Shown in pieces: positions 20,819-34,073 of a DNA stretch of 64,000 bases; the first letter of the stretch is position 1, and each line of letters starts with the position of its first letter. The notes under the pieces were generated by a model. That model worked only from the letters and a program-made list of their open reading frames with translations, had not been told where the DNA came from and searched no databases. The DNA is from Shinella sp. CPCC 101442 (GTDB lineage Bacteria > Pseudomonadota > Alphaproteobacteria > Rhizobiales > Rhizobiaceae), in NCBI RefSeq assembly GCF_024704725.1, contig NZ_JALIQS010000002.1:62001-126000 (forward strand), given 5' to 3'. Both the position numbers and the translations under genes were made by a program.

Positions 20819-21128
20819 CGATCGACACTCCCGAACGCTTTGCTACACGAACCTTCTTGTCGCCCTCGACCTTGAAACCGACGCGGGTCGGCTTGCCGTC
20901 CTTGGGGTCGGCGATCGCGATGTTCGACAGGTGGATCGAAGCTTCCTTGGTGATGATGCCGGCTTCCTGGGTCTGGGTCTGGCGCTGGTGACGCTTCACC
21001 AGGTTGATACCCTTGACGACCGCACGGTCTTCCTTCGGCATTACCTGTACGACTTCACCGGTGCGGCCCTTGTCCTTGCCGGTGAGTACGACGACCTTGT
21101 CGCCTTTACGGATCTTCTGCATAGCCAT
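20811..21128 (-). CDS. rplX: Large-subunit ribosomal protein uL24
   Basis: The 105 residues carry the KOW motif [20 protein letters not shown] near the N-terminus. L24 starts 50S assembly and lies by the peptide exit. It lies 6 nt after rplN and overlaps rplE by 8 nt. Confidence 0.98.
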   Translation of the reverse strand: MAMQKIRKGDKVVVLTGKDKGRTGEVVQVMPKEDRAVVKGINLVKRHQRQTQTQEAGIITKEASIHLSNIAIADPKDGKPTRVGFKVEGDKKVRVAKRSGVSIDG

Positions 21129-21134
21129 CGCTCC

Positions 21135-21503
21135 TTAGAGTACTTCGGGAGCCAGCGAGATGATCTTCATGTGGTTCTTGGCGCGAAGTTCGCGCGGAAC
21201 CGGTCCGAAGATACGGGTGCCGATGGGCTCTTTCTTGTTGTCGATCAGGACAGCGGCGTTGCTGTCAAAACGGATGACGCTGCCATCGGGGCGACGGATG
21301 TCCTTGGCGGTGCGAACAACAACCGCCTTCATCACATCACCCTTCTTCACGCGGCCGCGCGGGATAGCTTCCTTGATCGAGACGACGATAACGTCGCCGA
21401 CCGAAGCGTACTTGCGCTTGGAGCCGCCCAGCACCTTGATGCACATGACACGACGTGCGCCGGAATTATCCGCCACGTCGAGGTTAGTCTGCATCTGAAT
21501 CAT
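21135..21503 (-). CDS. rplN: Large-subunit ribosomal protein uL14
   Basis: The 122 residues start [20 protein letters not shown] and include [19 protein letters not shown] and the C-terminal [19 protein letters not shown]14 forms an inter-subunit bridge. It is the first spc gene, 250 nt after rpsQ, with a terminator-like hairpin in the gap. Confidence 0.98.
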   Translation of the reverse strand: MIQMQTNLDVADNSGARRVMCIKVLGGSKRKYASVGDVIVVSIKEAIPRGRVKKGDVMKAVVVRTAKDIRRPDGSVIRFDSNAAVLIDNKKEPIGTRIFGPVPRELRAKNHMKIISLAPEVL

Positions 21504-21654
21504 GTCAGGTCGCCTTCTTGTTTTACCAGACCGGTTGGGCCAATCCCGATCAAGGAAAGGCCCCCTGTTCCAGCATATGGAAATTCATGTCTTCGCGCGG
21601 GAAGGTGTGTTGCCAGGGTGGTTTCCCTTCGGCGAACCGACGGACCTTCCGTGC

Positions 21655-21689
21655 GCTCAAAGCAAAAGAACGCTCGTGATTCCGAGCGT
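21655..21689 (-). terminator. Intrinsic terminator between S10 and spc operons
   Basis: A 7-bp stem (21670-21676 with 21683-21689) with a 6-base loop is followed in the leftward sense by TCTTTTGCTTTG. It lies 65 nt past the rpsQ stop, at the normal S10/spc border. The stem is short, so read-through is likely. Confidence 0.65.
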
Positions 21690-21753
21690 CCTTGCGCTGC
21701 TTCATACAGTGTTTCGCGCCAGACGCAAGGGCCAGGCGCGAAATCTGCAGATT

Positions 21754-21990
21754 TTAAGCCTGGGCCGCGAGAACGGTCCAGCGCTTGTCCTTGGAAATCG
21801 GGGCGCATTCCTGAATGGAAACGACGTCGCCGACCTTGAACTGGTTGGCTTCGTCATGCGCCTTGTACTTCTTGGACCGACGAACGGTCTTCTGAAGCAG
21901 GGGATGGGCAAAACGGCGTTCGACGCGGACGACAACGGTCTTGTCGTTCTTGTCGCTGACAACAGTGCCCTGCAGAATGCGTTTCGGCAT
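21754..21990 (-). CDS. rpsQ: Small-subunit ribosomal protein uS17
   Basis: The 78 residues start [20 protein letters not shown] and contain [20 protein letters not shown] and [20 protein letters not shown], the S17 OB-fold. It is the last S10-operon gene, 12 nt after rpmC. Confidence 0.98.
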   Translation of the reverse strand: MPKRILQGTVVSDKNDKTVVVRVERRFAHPLLQKTVRRSKKYKAHDEANQFKVGDVVSIQECAPISKDKRWTVLAAQA

Positions 21991-22002
21991 ATTTTTTGGT
22001 CC

Positions 22003-22203
22003 TTAGGCCTTGGCTTCTGCCGCCTTCTGGCGGGCAATGGTCTTGACGCGCGCGATGTCCTTGCGGACTTCGTTGATGCGCGAGGTCTTTTCGAGCTGGC
22101 CTGTCGCCTTCTGGAAGCGCAGGTTGAACTGCTCTTTCTTCAGCTTGGCCAGTTCGTCGTTCAGCTGGTCGGCGCTCAGCGCCTTGACGTCTGCGGCTTT
22201 CAT
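22003..22203 (-). CDS. rpmC: Large-subunit ribosomal protein uL29
   Basis: The 66-residue helical protein has [20 protein letters not shown] and the following [15 protein letters not shown], the L29 signature. It lies near the peptide exit and helps dock trigger factor and SRP. Gaps of 12 nt flank it on both sides. Confidence 0.98.
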   Translation of the reverse strand: MKAADVKALSADQLNDELAKLKKEQFNLRFQKATGQLEKTSRINEVRKDIARVKTIARQKAAEAKA

Positions 22204-22215
22204 GACGCTCGCTCC

Positions 22216-22629
22216 TTACTCTGCAATGCGCTGTACGAAGCGCGTCTTGACCGAGAGCTTGGCCGAGCCGAGACGAAGCGCCTCACGGGCGATCTCCTCG
22301 GAGACACCGTCGATCTCGAACATCATACGACCAGGCTTGACCTTGGCTGCCCAGTATTCGACCGAACCCTTACCCTTACCCATGCGGACTTCCGTGGGCT
22401 TCGCGGTGACCGGGACGTCGGGGAACACGCGGATCCACACACGGCCGGCACGCTTCATGTAACGGGTGATCGCGCGGCGGGCCGCTTCGATCTCGCGAGC
22501 GTTCACGCGATTCGGTTCCTGAGCCTTCAAGCCGAACTCGCCGAAAGCGAGGTCGGAGCCGCCCTTGGCGACACCCTTGATGCGGCCCTTGAACTGCTTG
22601 CGGTACTTGGTACGCTTTGGCTGCAACAT
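22216..22629 (-). CDS. rplP: Large-subunit ribosomal protein uL16
   Basis: The 137 residues begin [19 protein letters not shown], then [40 protein letters not shown] and [19 protein letters not shown], all L16. The protein contacts tRNA at the A site and is the L16 target of avilamycin/evernimicin resistance changes in other bacteria. It lies 38 nt after rpsC. Confidence 0.98.
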   Translation of the reverse strand: MLQPKRTKYRKQFKGRIKGVAKGGSDLAFGEFGLKAQEPNRVNAREIEAARRAITRYMKRAGRVWIRVFPDVPVTAKPTEVRMGKGKGSVEYWAAKVKPGRMMFEIDGVSEEIAREALRLGSAKLSVKTRFVQRIAE

Positions 22630-22667
22630 TTTTTTACTTCTCCGATATTGGCTGCCAAACGCGACTG

Positions 22668-23399
22668 TTACGCGTTTTCACGACGACGGTCGCCGCGATC
22701 GCCGCGTTCACGGCTTGCGGGACCCTGGCTGTCACTTTCGCTTGCGCGACGCTCAGAGGCCATCGGGTCATGCTCAAGGATTTCGCCCTTGAAGATCCAG
22801 ACCTTGATGCCGCAGATGCCGAATGCGGTCTTGGCTTCCGCCGTACCGTAGTCGATGTCTGCACGCAGCGTGTGAAGCGGAACGCGACCTTCGCGGTACC
22901 ATTCCGTACGGGCGATTTCCGCGCCGCCGAGACGGCCGCCGCAGGTGATCTTGATGCCTTCGGCGCCAAGACGCATTGCGGACTGAACAGCGCGCTTCAT
23001 CGCACGGCGGAAAGCCACGCGGCGTTCGAGCTGCTGGGCGATCGACTGGGCGACGAGGGTCGCGTCGACTTCCGGCTTGCGCACTTCAACGATGTTGAGG
23101 TGCGTTTCGGAATTCGTCATCTCGGCAAGCTTCTTGCGGAGCTTCTCGATGTCTGCACCCTTCTTGCCGATGATCAGACCCGGACGAGCCGAGTGGATCG
23201 TGACGCGGCACTTCTTGTGCGGACGCTCGATGACGACCTTGGCGATACCGGCCTGCTTCAGCTCTTCCATGACGAAAGCGCGGATCTTCAGGTCTTCGTG
23301 GAGCAGCTGGCTGTATTCAGCATTGTCGGCGAACCAACGGCTGTCCCAGGTACGGTTGATGCCGAGGCGGAAACCGATTGGATTAATCTTCTGGCCCAT
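22668..23399 (-). CDS. rpsC: Small-subunit ribosomal protein uS3
   Basis: The 243 residues start [20 protein letters not shown]. The KH domain is visible at [20 protein letters not shown], and the C-terminal domain at [20 protein letters not shown]. The tail after residue ~215 is charged and disordered ([19 protein letters not shown]), longer than in E. coli. The start codon overlaps the rplV stop by 1 nt. Confidence 0.98.
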   Translation of the reverse strand: MGQKINPIGFRLGINRTWDSRWFADNAEYSQLLHEDLKIRAFVMEELKQAGIAKVVIERPHKKCRVTIHSARPGLIIGKKGADIEKLRKKLAEMTNSETHLNIVEVRKPEVDATLVAQSIAQQLERRVAFRRAMKRAVQSAMRLGAEGIKITCGGRLGGAEIARTEWYREGRVPLHTLRADIDYGTAEAKTAFGICGIKVWIFKGEILEHDPMASERRASESDSQGPASRERGDRGDRRRENA

Positions 23400-23788
23400 T
23401 ATGCGGCCTCCCCTTTGGCTTCAACTTCACGGACGACGATCGTGAGATGCGAGAAAGGCTTCTCGATCCGCGATGCGCGGCCGCGGCCACGGGCGTGGAA
23501 ACGCTTCATGACAATCGACTTGCCGACATACGCTTCCGCGACGATCAGGCTGTCGACGTCGAGGTCGTGGTTGTTTTCTGCGTTGGCGATAGCAGATTCA
23601 AGCGTCTTCTTGACGGTCTCAGCGCTACGCTTGCGCGAGAATTCAAGCTCAGCAAGAGCCTTGTCCACCTTCTTGCCGCGGATGAGCGCAGCAAGCAGGT
23701 TGAGCTTCTGGGGGCTGACGCGGATCGTGCGCGCGATGGCCTGCGCCTCATTATCCTTCAGCCGACGTTCGGCTTTAGCCTTACCCAT
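23399..23788 (-). CDS. rplV: Large-subunit ribosomal protein uL22
   Basis: The 129 residues show the L22 core ([52 protein letters not shown]). L22 lines the exit tunnel, and its beta-hairpin is where macrolide resistance arises in other species. Gaps are 2 nt to rpsS and a 1-nt overlap with rpsC. Confidence 0.98.
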   Translation of the reverse strand: MGKAKAERRLKDNEAQAIARTIRVSPQKLNLLAALIRGKKVDKALAELEFSRKRSAETVKKTLESAIANAENNHDLDVDSLIVAEAYVGKSIVMKRFHARGRGRASRIEKPFSHLTIVVREVEAKGEAA

Positions 23789-23790
23789 CG

Positions 23791-24069
23791 TTACTTCCTC
23801 TTCGCCTTCTTGTCCGCACCGTGACCGTAATAGGTCCGGGTCGGAGCGAATTCACCAAACTTGTGGCCGACCATGTCTTCGTTGACAGCAACCGGGATGT
23901 GCTTGCTGCCATTGTAGACGCCGAAGGTCAGTCCAACGAACTGCGGCAGGATCGTGGAGCGACGGCTCCAGATCTTGATTACTTCGCTGCGACCGCCTTC
24001 ACGAACCTTCTCAGCCTTCTTGAGAAGATAGCCGTCAACAAACGGGCCTTTCCATACTGAACGAGCCAT
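23791..24069 (-). CDS. rpsS: Small-subunit ribosomal protein uS19
   Basis: The 92 residues start [20 protein letters not shown] and include [40 protein letters not shown] and [20 protein letters not shown], all S19. It sits in the 30S head with S13. It lies 15 nt after rplB. Confidence 0.98.
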   Translation of the reverse strand: MARSVWKGPFVDGYLLKKAEKVREGGRSEVIKIWSRRSTILPQFVGLTFGVYNGSKHIPVAVNEDMVGHKFGEFAPTRTYYGHGADKKAKRK

Positions 24070-24084
24070 TCCTGACTACCTCTC

Positions 24085-24921
24085 TTACTTCTTCTTCAAG
24101 TGGCGCGAGCGCATGATGAACTTGTCGGTCGACTTGTTCGAGCGGGTACGCTTGCCCTTGGTGGGCTTGCCCCACGGGGAAACCGGGTGACGACCACCGG
24201 AGGTGCGGCCTTCGCCACCACCGTGCGGGTGGTCGACGGGGTTCATGACGACACCGCGGTTATGCGGGGTCTTGCCGCGCCAGCGCGTGCGACCGGCCTT
24301 ACCGTCGTTGATGTTGCCGTGATCCGGGTTGGATACGGCGCCGACCGTTGCGAGGCAGGTGGCGTGAACCAGACGCTGCTCGCCAGAGTTCAGGCGAAGG
24401 ATCGCCATGCCCTGGTCGCGGCCAACCAGCTGTACGAAGGTGCCGGCCGAACGGGCGATCTGACCACCCTTGCCGGGCTTCATTTCGACGTTGTGAACGA
24501 TCGAACCAACCGGGATGTACTGCAGCGGCATGGTGTTGCCGGGCTTGACGTCAACCGCCTTGTTGGAGGCGATGACCTTGTCGCCGGCTGCCAGGCGCTG
24601 CGGGGCCAGGATGTAGGCCTGTTCGCCGTCGGCATAATCCACCAGAGCGATGAACGCGGTGCGGTTCGGGTCGTATTCCAGGCGGGCGATCGTGCCTTCG
24701 ACGTCGAACTTGCGACGCTTGAAGTCGACGAGACGGTAGGTGCGCTTGTGACCGCCGCCGATAAAGCGGGCAGTGATGCGACCGAGGTTGTTACGACCAC
24801 CGCTCTTGGAGAGACCTTCGGTCAGAGCCTTGACGGGCTTGCCTTTGTGAAGGCCAGACCGATCGACGATGACCAGCTGGCGCTGGCTCGGAGTGGTCGG
24901 GTTGTAGCTTTTCAATGCCAT
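24085..24921 (-). CDS. rplB: Large-subunit ribosomal protein uL2
   Basis: The 278 residues contain [20 protein letters not shown] near residue 40-60 and the C-terminal [20 protein letters not shown] with the conserved histidine near the peptidyl-transferase centre. L2 is needed for subunit joining. It lies 31 nt after rplW. Confidence 0.99.
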   Translation of the reverse strand: MALKSYNPTTPSQRQLVIVDRSGLHKGKPVKALTEGLSKSGGRNNLGRITARFIGGGHKRTYRLVDFKRRKFDVEGTIARLEYDPNRTAFIALVDYADGEQAYILAPQRLAAGDKVIASNKAVDVKPGNTMPLQYIPVGSIVHNVEMKPGKGGQIARSAGTFVQLVGRDQGMAILRLNSGEQRLVHATCLATVGAVSNPDHGNINDGKAGRTRWRGKTPHNRGVVMNPVDHPHGGGEGRTSGGRHPVSPWGKPTKGKRTRSNKSTDKFIMRSRHLKKK

Positions 24922-24952
24922 TTTCTTGTTTCCTCTTTAGCCGACTGCTCGA

Positions 24953-25246
24953 TTAGAGCCCGGTGGAGACGTCGATGGACTGACCGTCAGCAAGTGTGAC
25001 GATAGCCTTCTTGACATCTCCCTGCCGGCCGGCGAAGCCGCGGAAACGCTTAACCTTGCCCTTGCGGACGAGCGTGTTCACAGCCGTGACCTTGACGCCG
25101 AAGAGTGCTTCCACAGCAGCCTTGATTTCAGGCTTGGAGGCGCGCTTGGCAACGTTGAAGACGATCTGGTTGTTTTCGGAGACCAGCGTCGACTTTTCGG
25201 TGATCGAAGGAGATACGATCACATCGTAGTGGCGAAGATCCGTCAT
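24953..25246 (-). CDS. rplW: Large-subunit ribosomal protein uL23
   Basis: The 97 residues have [40 protein letters not shown] and [20 protein letters not shown], as in L23, which docks trigger factor and SRP at the exit tunnel. Its start overlaps the rplD stop by 4 nt. Confidence 0.98.
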   Translation of the reverse strand: MTDLRHYDVIVSPSITEKSTLVSENNQIVFNVAKRASKPEIKAAVEALFGVKVTAVNTLVRKGKVKRFRGFAGRQGDVKKAIVTLADGQSIDVSTGL

Positions 25247-25863
25247 TTGAACCGCTCCTCGAGGGCTTCTACAGCAGCCTTGGAGAGCACGAGCTTGCCG
25301 CGGCGCAGGATATCGTAAACATTGATGCCCTGGATCGGCAGAACATCCACGTTCGGGATGTTGCGTGCTGCGAGCTTGAAGTTGCCGTCAAGTTCAGCGC
25401 CGCCGATGAAGAGCGCATTGGTGAGGCCGAGCGAAGCGAATACGCCGGCCAGAGCCTTCGTCTTGGCTTCCGAGGCAACGAGGTCGTCGATGATGATGAC
25501 GTCGTCAGCCTTGATCTTGGCCGAGAGGGCATGACGCAGGCCGAGCGCGCGAACCTGCTTGGGCAGATCGTGGGCGTGGCTGCGGGAAACCGGGCCGTGA
25601 GCCTTGGCACCGCCGCGGAACTGCGGAGCGCGAGCCGAATGGTGACGAGCGCGGCCCGTACCCTTCTGCTTGTACATCTTGGCGCCGGTGCGCGACACTT
25701 CAGCGCGCGTCAGCGACTGGTGCGTGCCCTGCTGCTTCTTGGCGAGCTGCCAGCGGATGACGCGGGCAATGATGTCTTCGCGCGGCTCGAGGCCGAAGAT
25801 CGCGTCGGAGACGGAAACCTTGCCGGCGTCTTTCCCTGCGAGGGTCGTGACTTTGAGATCCAT
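25243..25863 (-). CDS. rplD: Large-subunit ribosomal protein uL4
   Basis: The 206 residues include the tunnel loop region [20 protein letters not shown] and [20 protein letters not shown], then the C-terminal fold ending [20 protein letters not shown]. In E. coli L4 represses its own operon; no S10-leader equivalent was identified here. It lies 12 nt after rplC. Confidence 0.98.
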   Translation of the reverse strand: MDLKVTTLAGKDAGKVSVSDAIFGLEPREDIIARVIRWQLAKKQQGTHQSLTRAEVSRTGAKMYKQKGTGRARHHSARAPQFRGGAKAHGPVSRSHAHDLPKQVRALGLRHALSAKIKADDVIIIDDLVASEAKTKALAGVFASLGLTNALFIGGAELDGNFKLAARNIPNVDVLPIQGINVYDILRRGKLVLSKAAVEALEERFK

Positions 25864-25875
25864 GATCAGGCTCCC

Positions 25876-26559
25876 TTACTTAGCTGCGGCGCGCACGGCG
25901 GCCGGACGCGGAGCGTCGGACGGGGTGCCGGACTTGACGGCGTCGCGGACCACGATCCAGGCACCCTTGGAGCCCGGGACAGCGCCCTTGACGAGAATGA
26001 GACCGCGCTCTTCGTCGGTGGAGACGACTTCGAGGTTCTGGGTGGTGACGCGCGTCTGGCCCATGTGACCAGCCATGCGCTTGCCCTTCCAGACCTTGCC
26101 CGGGTCCTGGTTGTTACCCGTCGAACCGTGCGAACGGTGCGAAACGGAAACGCCGTGCGTTGCACGAAGACCACCGAAGTTGTGGCGCTTCATGGCACCG
26201 GCAAAACCCTTACCGATCGTGGTGCCGGTAACATCGACGAGCTGGCCGGCGACGAAATGGCTTGCGGTCAGTTCCGCACCGATATCGATGAGGTTGTCTT
26301 CCGAAACGCGAAACTCGACGAGCTTGGCCTTCGGCTCGACGCTTGCGGCGGCGAACTGGCCGCGCAACGCCTTTGCCGTGTTCTTCACCTTGGAAGAGCC
26401 GGCGCCGAGCTGAACGGCCGTGTAGCCGTTCTTGTCCTGCGTACGCTGAGCAACGACCTGGACGTTGTCCAGTCGCAGTACTGTTACAGGGATGTGCTCA
26501 CCTGCGTCATTATAGACGCGAGTCATCCCTACTTTCTGTGCAATCACACCTGAACGCAT
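25876..26559 (-). CDS. rplC: Large-subunit ribosomal protein uL3
   Basis: The 227 residues start [20 protein letters not shown]. The conserved loop [20 protein letters not shown] contains the glutamine that PrmB methylates in E. coli. An Ala/Pro-rich C-terminal extension ([14 protein letters not shown]) is typical of rhizobia. The gap to rpsJ is 159 nt, wider than usual. Confidence 0.98.
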   Translation of the reverse strand: MRSGVIAQKVGMTRVYNDAGEHIPVTVLRLDNVQVVAQRTQDKNGYTAVQLGAGSSKVKNTAKALRGQFAAASVEPKAKLVEFRVSEDNLIDIGAELTASHFVAGQLVDVTGTTIGKGFAGAMKRHNFGGLRATHGVSVSHRSHGSTGNNQDPGKVWKGKRMAGHMGQTRVTTQNLEVVSTDEERGLILVKGAVPGSKGAWIVVRDAVKSGTPSDAPRPAAVRAAAK

Positions 26560-26718
26560 GGTTCAATCCTCTTAGAAGTCCTGGCGGGAGCGTGAAGTCC
26601 CGTCATGCCTCTTGGTTTAAGGATTCCACTTCGGCCTCAAGGACCGTCGGGTTTCCCGTTTTTAGAAGACGTCGGCTTTCGCCACGTACCTTCCTTGTTA
26701 TTCGGCTTAACGCCGGAC

Positions 26719-27027
26719 TTAGAGTTTGATCTCTACGTCTACACCGGCCGCAAGGTCGAGCTTCATAAGAGCATCGACCGTCTGCGGCGTCGGATCTACG
26801 ATGTCGAGCAGGCGCTTATGGGTGCGCATCTCGAACTGTTCACGGCTCTTCTTGTCCACGTGGGGCGAACGGTTGACGGTGAACTTTTCAATACGGGTCG
26901 GGAGAGGAACGGGACCGCGGACGCTTGCGCCGGTGCGCTTTGCCGTCGACACGATTTCGCGCGTGGAGGCATCAAGGATCCGATGGTCAAACGCCTTGAG
27001 GCGGATGCGGATGTTCTGGCCGTTCAT
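26719..27027 (-). CDS. rpsJ: Small-subunit ribosomal protein uS10
   Basis: The 102 residues start [20 protein letters not shown] and include the S10 signature [21 protein letters not shown]10 is both a 30S protein and NusE, the partner of NusB in antitermination. It opens the S10 cluster, 187 nt after tuf-1. The gap holds a 7-bp hairpin (27063-27083 region reads as 27163-27183) without a clear U-tail. Confidence 0.98.
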
Positions 27028-27162
27028 ACGACTTTTTCCTTAGTTCGTTATTCGCGATTCGCTTGGGGAATGCGCGTTTTTTGATTCTGCGGTTCCCATA
27101 AAGGAACGCGCACGAAAACACAATGCCGAAAGGCCAGTCCGCTAAATTATCAAAGACCGGAG

Positions 27163-27183
27163 GGGCAGGATAACACCCTGCCC
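27163..27183 (-). other. Hairpin between tuf-1 and rpsJ
   Basis: GGGCAGG (27163-27169) pairs with CCTGCCC (27177-27183) around a 7-base loop, 32 nt past the tuf stop. The bases after it in the leftward sense are CTCCGGTCTTTG, a poor U-tail, so any termination would be partial. Confidence 0.5.
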
Positions 27184-27214
27184 TTCCCATTTCAGCGGCT
27201 TGAAGCCTTAAGAC

Positions 27215-28390
<1,176 letters not shown>

Positions 28391-28458
28391 TTCCGGCTCT
28401 CCGTTCGTAATCCCGCTAGGGGAAATTCATACAAATTGCTTTTGGGGGCGCACCCCGG

Positions 28459-30558
<2,100 letters not shown>

Positions 30559-30588
30559 TTCGGACTCCTTTCGAGACGTTAGTTTCGG

Positions 30589-31071
<483 letters not shown>

Positions 31072-31117
31072 TCAAACTTGGAATGATCTGGCCAGCGAAA
31101 TGGCGCTGGTTACTGTA

Positions 31118-31489
31118 TTACTTCGGACGCTTCGCACCGTACTTGGAGCGGCGCTGCTTGCGGTTCTTGACGCCCTGGGTGTCGAGAACGCCGCGGATGA
31201 TGTGGTAACGCACGCCCGGCAAGTCCTTTACGCGGCCGCCACGGATCATGACGACAGAGTGCTCCTGCAGGTTGTGACCTTCGCCCGGGATATAGCCGAT
31301 GACTTCGAAGCCATTGGTCAGGCGGATCTTGGCGACCTTACGCAGAGCCGAGTTCGGCTTCTTCGGGGTCGTCGTGTAGACGCGGGTGCAAACGCCGCGC
31401 TTCTGGGGGTTTTCCTGCAGAGCAGGAACCTTGTTGCGCTTAACCGACGCCTGGCGCGGCTTGCGGATCAACTGGTTTACGGTAGGCAT
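31118..31489 (-). CDS. rpsL: Small-subunit ribosomal protein uS12
   Basis: The 123 residues start [20 protein letters not shown]. The decoding loops are wild type: Lys43 in [16 protein letters not shown] and Lys88 in [13 protein letters not shown], so no ribosomal streptomycin resistance is encoded here. It is the first str-operon gene, with a ~230-nt leader (31490-31721) containing an attenuator-like hairpin. Confidence 0.99.
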   Translation of the reverse strand: MPTVNQLIRKPRQASVKRNKVPALQENPQKRGVCTRVYTTTPKKPNSALRKVAKIRLTNGFEVIGYIPGEGHNLQEHSVVMIRGGRVKDLPGVRYHIIRGVLDTQGVKNRKQRRSKYGAKRPK

Positions 31490-31556
31490 AGACCCATCCC
31501 TTATCGTGTCTCATTACCCTTGCGGGCGATAGGTGGCCACACGCGTGTTCATGCGC

Positions 31557-31591
31557 AATAAAAGGCCGACCCGCTTGAGCGGATGACCTTT
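31557..31591 (-). promoter_or_regulatory. Attenuator-like hairpin in the str-operon leader
   Basis: In the leftward sense AAAGGTC (31585-31591) pairs with GGCCTTT (31561-31567), enclosing CCGCT/AGCGG with a small internal loop, and TTTATT follows. The shape is that of an intrinsic terminator placed ~70 nt before rpsL and ~130 nt after the predicted transcription start, so partial termination or a regulatory switch is likely. Confidence 0.55.
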
Positions 31592-31728
31592 GATAGGCAG
31601 AGGACGCGATTTAACCGCGTCATGCGTGCAGCATTCATGTTCTCAACGTGCGTCGAGCCCTGTTTGAGGCGAACTTCAGAACGAGTCGTTCCGAACCAGC
31701 CAGCCTCACATAGGCTCTGATGGCGTGC

Positions 31729-31757
31729 GGTCTACTGAGTTAAGGGCAAAAGGTCAA
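31729..31757 (-). promoter_or_regulatory. Predicted sigma-70 promoter for the str operon
   Basis: Leftward TTGACC (31752-31757), a 17-bp spacer and TAGACC (31729-31734), preceded by C to give the CTTGAC box common in alphaproteobacteria. Transcription would start near 31722. Confidence 0.65.
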
Positions 31758-32038
31758 GGGGCGAGGAGAAAGAATCCCGGCCTGGAATGGCTGGCCTGCC
31801 TGAGAAGCAGGGCTTTCGGCCCCCTCGCCGCCCCGTTTGGCGGCACTTTCGGCATCTCCAGTCGGAGCCTGACAATATTAAGAATGCATGAAGATGGAAT
31901 CAACCGGAAAGAGTCGCCCGGCGGCGGATGCATCCACTGATTCCCGTTCACCGAGTCGGCCAGGCCGTCATTTTGTCATTGGGTCTTGTCGCCCTACCCT
32001 TTATAGAACTCATATCATTGACCCGAAAGGAGCCCGCC
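31758..32038. other. Non-coding stretch between the str promoter and the small ORF
   Basis: No gene is supported here. An in-frame ATG at 31928 could extend the 32039 gene upstream, but that part lacks a ribosome site and reads as a chance hydrophobic stretch. Confidence 0.5.
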
Positions 32039-32341
32039 ATGGCGTCTAGCGCCGACAACGACAACGACAGCAACACGCCCGACGAGCCCATGGTCTTCAT
32101 CATCATCGGCAAGGCCTATGAACGCGAGGGCACCGAGGGCATTGACATCCACGTCATGCTGCGCGCGCCTGACGACGACAGCGCGGTGCGCGAGGCACTC
32201 AATGCGCTTTCGGAGGAAGGGTTTCTCGAGGCTGACCTCGATCAGATCGGCACGCTGAACGGCCAGCCGGAGGACGAGCCACACGCCTCGGCCTACAAGG
32301 GCGCGCTCGAGGGCGAAGTGGCGATTATCCGTTTTGCATAA
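32039..32341 (+). CDS. Conserved hypothetical small acidic protein
   Basis: The start at ATG 32039 has AAAGGAG at ideal spacing; 100 residues result. The N-terminus is disordered and acidic (SSADNDNDSNTPDEP). The core reads MVFIIIGKAYEREGTEGIDI followed by DSAVREALNALSEEGFLEAD, an alternating strand/helix pattern of a compact alpha/beta fold. There is no signal peptide or membrane segment. The gene is on the opposite strand to its neighbours. I do not recognise the family and assign no function. Confidence 0.75.
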   Translation: MASSADNDNDSNTPDEPMVFIIIGKAYEREGTEGIDIHVMLRAPDDDSAVREALNALSEEGFLEADLDQIGTLNGQPEDEPHASAYKGALEGEVAIIRFA

Positions 32342-32347
32342 GGAATG

Positions 32348-32377
32348 CGGCCCAGGCATTGGGCAATGCCTGGGCCG
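32348..32377. terminator. Hairpin between convergent genes (terminator-like)
   Basis: A perfect 13-bp stem (32348-32360 with 32365-32377) with a GGGC loop lies 7 nt after the small ORF stop. It has no U-tail, so its strength as a terminator is uncertain; position suggests use by the rightward gene. Confidence 0.6.
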
Positions 32378-32468
32378 ATGCGCTGGTAGATAAAGCCTCT
32401 CCTGTCGGACCGTCTCCGATCGGAAGGCAGGCTCGCCCCCATGCCGAGCGCATGCCAAACCGACGGCC

Positions 32469-33779
32469 CTATGCGATGATGTCGAAATCCGACGCCGTTA
32501 ATGTAAGTCCCTTGCCGAGAAACGCGATTTGCACCGCCGCAGCGCTGCCATCCCCGTCCAGATCGTAGAACAGTTCTCCGCTCACCTTATCATAGATGAT
32601 ACGGTCGCTGGCATCGTGCGCCTTGGCGCCGGCATGAAATGCCGCGGTTGCTAGGTCGCCGACCTTTCCGGCCTTGGTGAACACGTCGTCATCGAGCCAG
32701 ATCGTGTCATCCTTGACGTTGAAGTCAGCGATCGTGTCGATGTTGGCAGCTCTGGGCTTGGTGTCGAAAACGAACACATCCTTGCCGTCGCCGCCCTTTA
32801 GGAGGTCCTTTCCAAGGCCCCCATAAAGTTTGTCATTCCCGACTCTGCCACTCAGTTCGTTGGCAACGCTGCTTCCCTTGATGCTGTCATTGCCATCCGT
32901 GCCAACAGCGTTCTCGATATTGGCGAGCGTGTCGGTTCCGCCGTAACCATCGGTCGCCTTGCCGGACGCCAAATCAACCTCGACGCCCTTGTTGCCACCG
33001 TGTTGGTAGTCGCGGTCATACCGGATCGTGTCGATCCCGCCTCGGCCATCAACGACGTCATTGCCACCTAGCGGACGGAACTCATCCGCCCCTGCGGAAC
33101 CGGAGATCTTGTCGACGAACTGCGTTCCCTTGATGCGCTCGATGTTCTTGAACGTTTCCGCAAAACCCCAGGGGTCGGTCGCCGTTCCCTTGGCCATGTC
33201 GACGACGACACCCTTGGCACCGGTCGGGTCATTATAGGCGTCATCGAAAGTGAGCTGATCTATGCTCCCAGTGCTCGTGCCACCATCATAGGTATCGGCG
33301 CCGCGCCCCCCGGCGAGGTTGTCGCCACCCCCGCCGCCAATCAGCGTGTCTTTGCCGCCAAACCCCCAAAGCTCATCGCCCCCGGCGCTCCCCTTGAGCA
33401 CATCCGCGCCTTTCAGCACGATGCTCGCGGTATACCAGGAGTCACCCTGATTAACCGTCTTGTAGAAGTCGCTGCCCGCCCATTTCAGGCCGGTAAGGGT
33501 TTGCATAACCTCACCGCCCCCACTCTCGACGAGCTTGAGCGAGGTGATCGTGCCGCCATTGAGTGTGCCGCCCTTTGAAATATATTTGAGATTGGCGCCT
33601 GTGATCACGAGATCGACGCCGTTGTCCATACGATAGACGGCGCTGGTCGATGTGCTCTTGATGTATTTTCCGGAGACCAGCAGTTCACCCAGAGCCGGAT
33701 TGTAATCCGTGGCCCAGTGGTTGGGCAGGTACTGCCCGGGAAACTGCCCGTAAGGCATCTTCATAGTGTAGGTAGCCAT
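32469..33779 (-). CDS. RTX-type calcium-binding protein, probably secreted by a type I system
   Basis: I chose ATG 33779 because CAGGGGGA lies just upstream; 436 residues. The first ~135 residues are a beta-rich, unassigned region with no signal peptide. Two clusters of Gly/Asp nonapeptides follow: near 140-185 (GGDELWGFGGKDTLIGGGGG, DNLAGGRGADTYDGG) and near 315-360 (GTDGNDSIKGSSVANELSG, NDKLYGGLGKDLLKGGDGKD). The C-terminal ~75 residues (DTIADFNVKDDTIWLDDDVF to LTLTASDFDIIA) match the segment after RTX repeats in serralysin-like exported proteins. No catalytic motif is seen, so the role (surface protein, biofilm or calcium-dependent adhesin) is open. No TolC/HlyB/HlyD genes are nearby. Confidence 0.85.
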   Translation of the reverse strand: MATYTMKMPYGQFPGQYLPNHWATDYNPALGELLVSGKYIKSTSTSAVYRMDNGVDLVITGANLKYISKGGTLNGGTITSLKLVESGGGEVMQTLTGLKWAGSDFYKTVNQGDSWYTASIVLKGADVLKGSAGGDELWGFGGKDTLIGGGGGDNLAGGRGADTYDGGTSTGSIDQLTFDDAYNDPTGAKGVVVDMAKGTATDPWGFAETFKNIERIKGTQFVDKISGSAGADEFRPLGGNDVVDGRGGIDTIRYDRDYQHGGNKGVEVDLASGKATDGYGGTDTLANIENAVGTDGNDSIKGSSVANELSGRVGNDKLYGGLGKDLLKGGDGKDVFVFDTKPRAANIDTIADFNVKDDTIWLDDDVFTKAGKVGDLATAAFHAGAKAHDASDRIIYDKVSGELFYDLDGDGSAAAVQIAFLGKGLTLTASDFDIIA

Positions 33780-34073
33780 GGTGTCCCCCTGCTGCAAAAC
33801 GGTATTTCTTGATCGACATATCACCAGGGCTCAAACAATCGCCCCCCAATTGGAGGGTATTTCAGCGGGAATACACGTGGAGACCATTGCCTGAATCGCC
33901 GCCATGACAGCGAGCCAAACCGAAACGGAGCCGTTCGGCCGCATTAGCGCAAGGGAAACACCATCCACCGCGTATCTGGCATCCCAATAGTCGTTTGTTT
34001 TTTTTGCGAAGTGCTCCACGATGGCGCATAGGCGGGAGTTGGGGACCGCCGGTGAAGCAATGCTGGAACGCTT
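33780..34073. other. Divergent intergenic region, RTX gene and LuxR-type regulator
   Basis: These 294 bases should hold both promoters. A leftward 62-codon frame (33831-34019) has no ribosome site and is not supported. No clean promoter or operator was identified by eye. Confidence 0.45.

Noticed and set aside
33831-34019. 62-codon leftward frame between the RTX and LuxR-type genes
   Set aside because: No ribosome site, no similarity, and it would occupy the shared promoter region.
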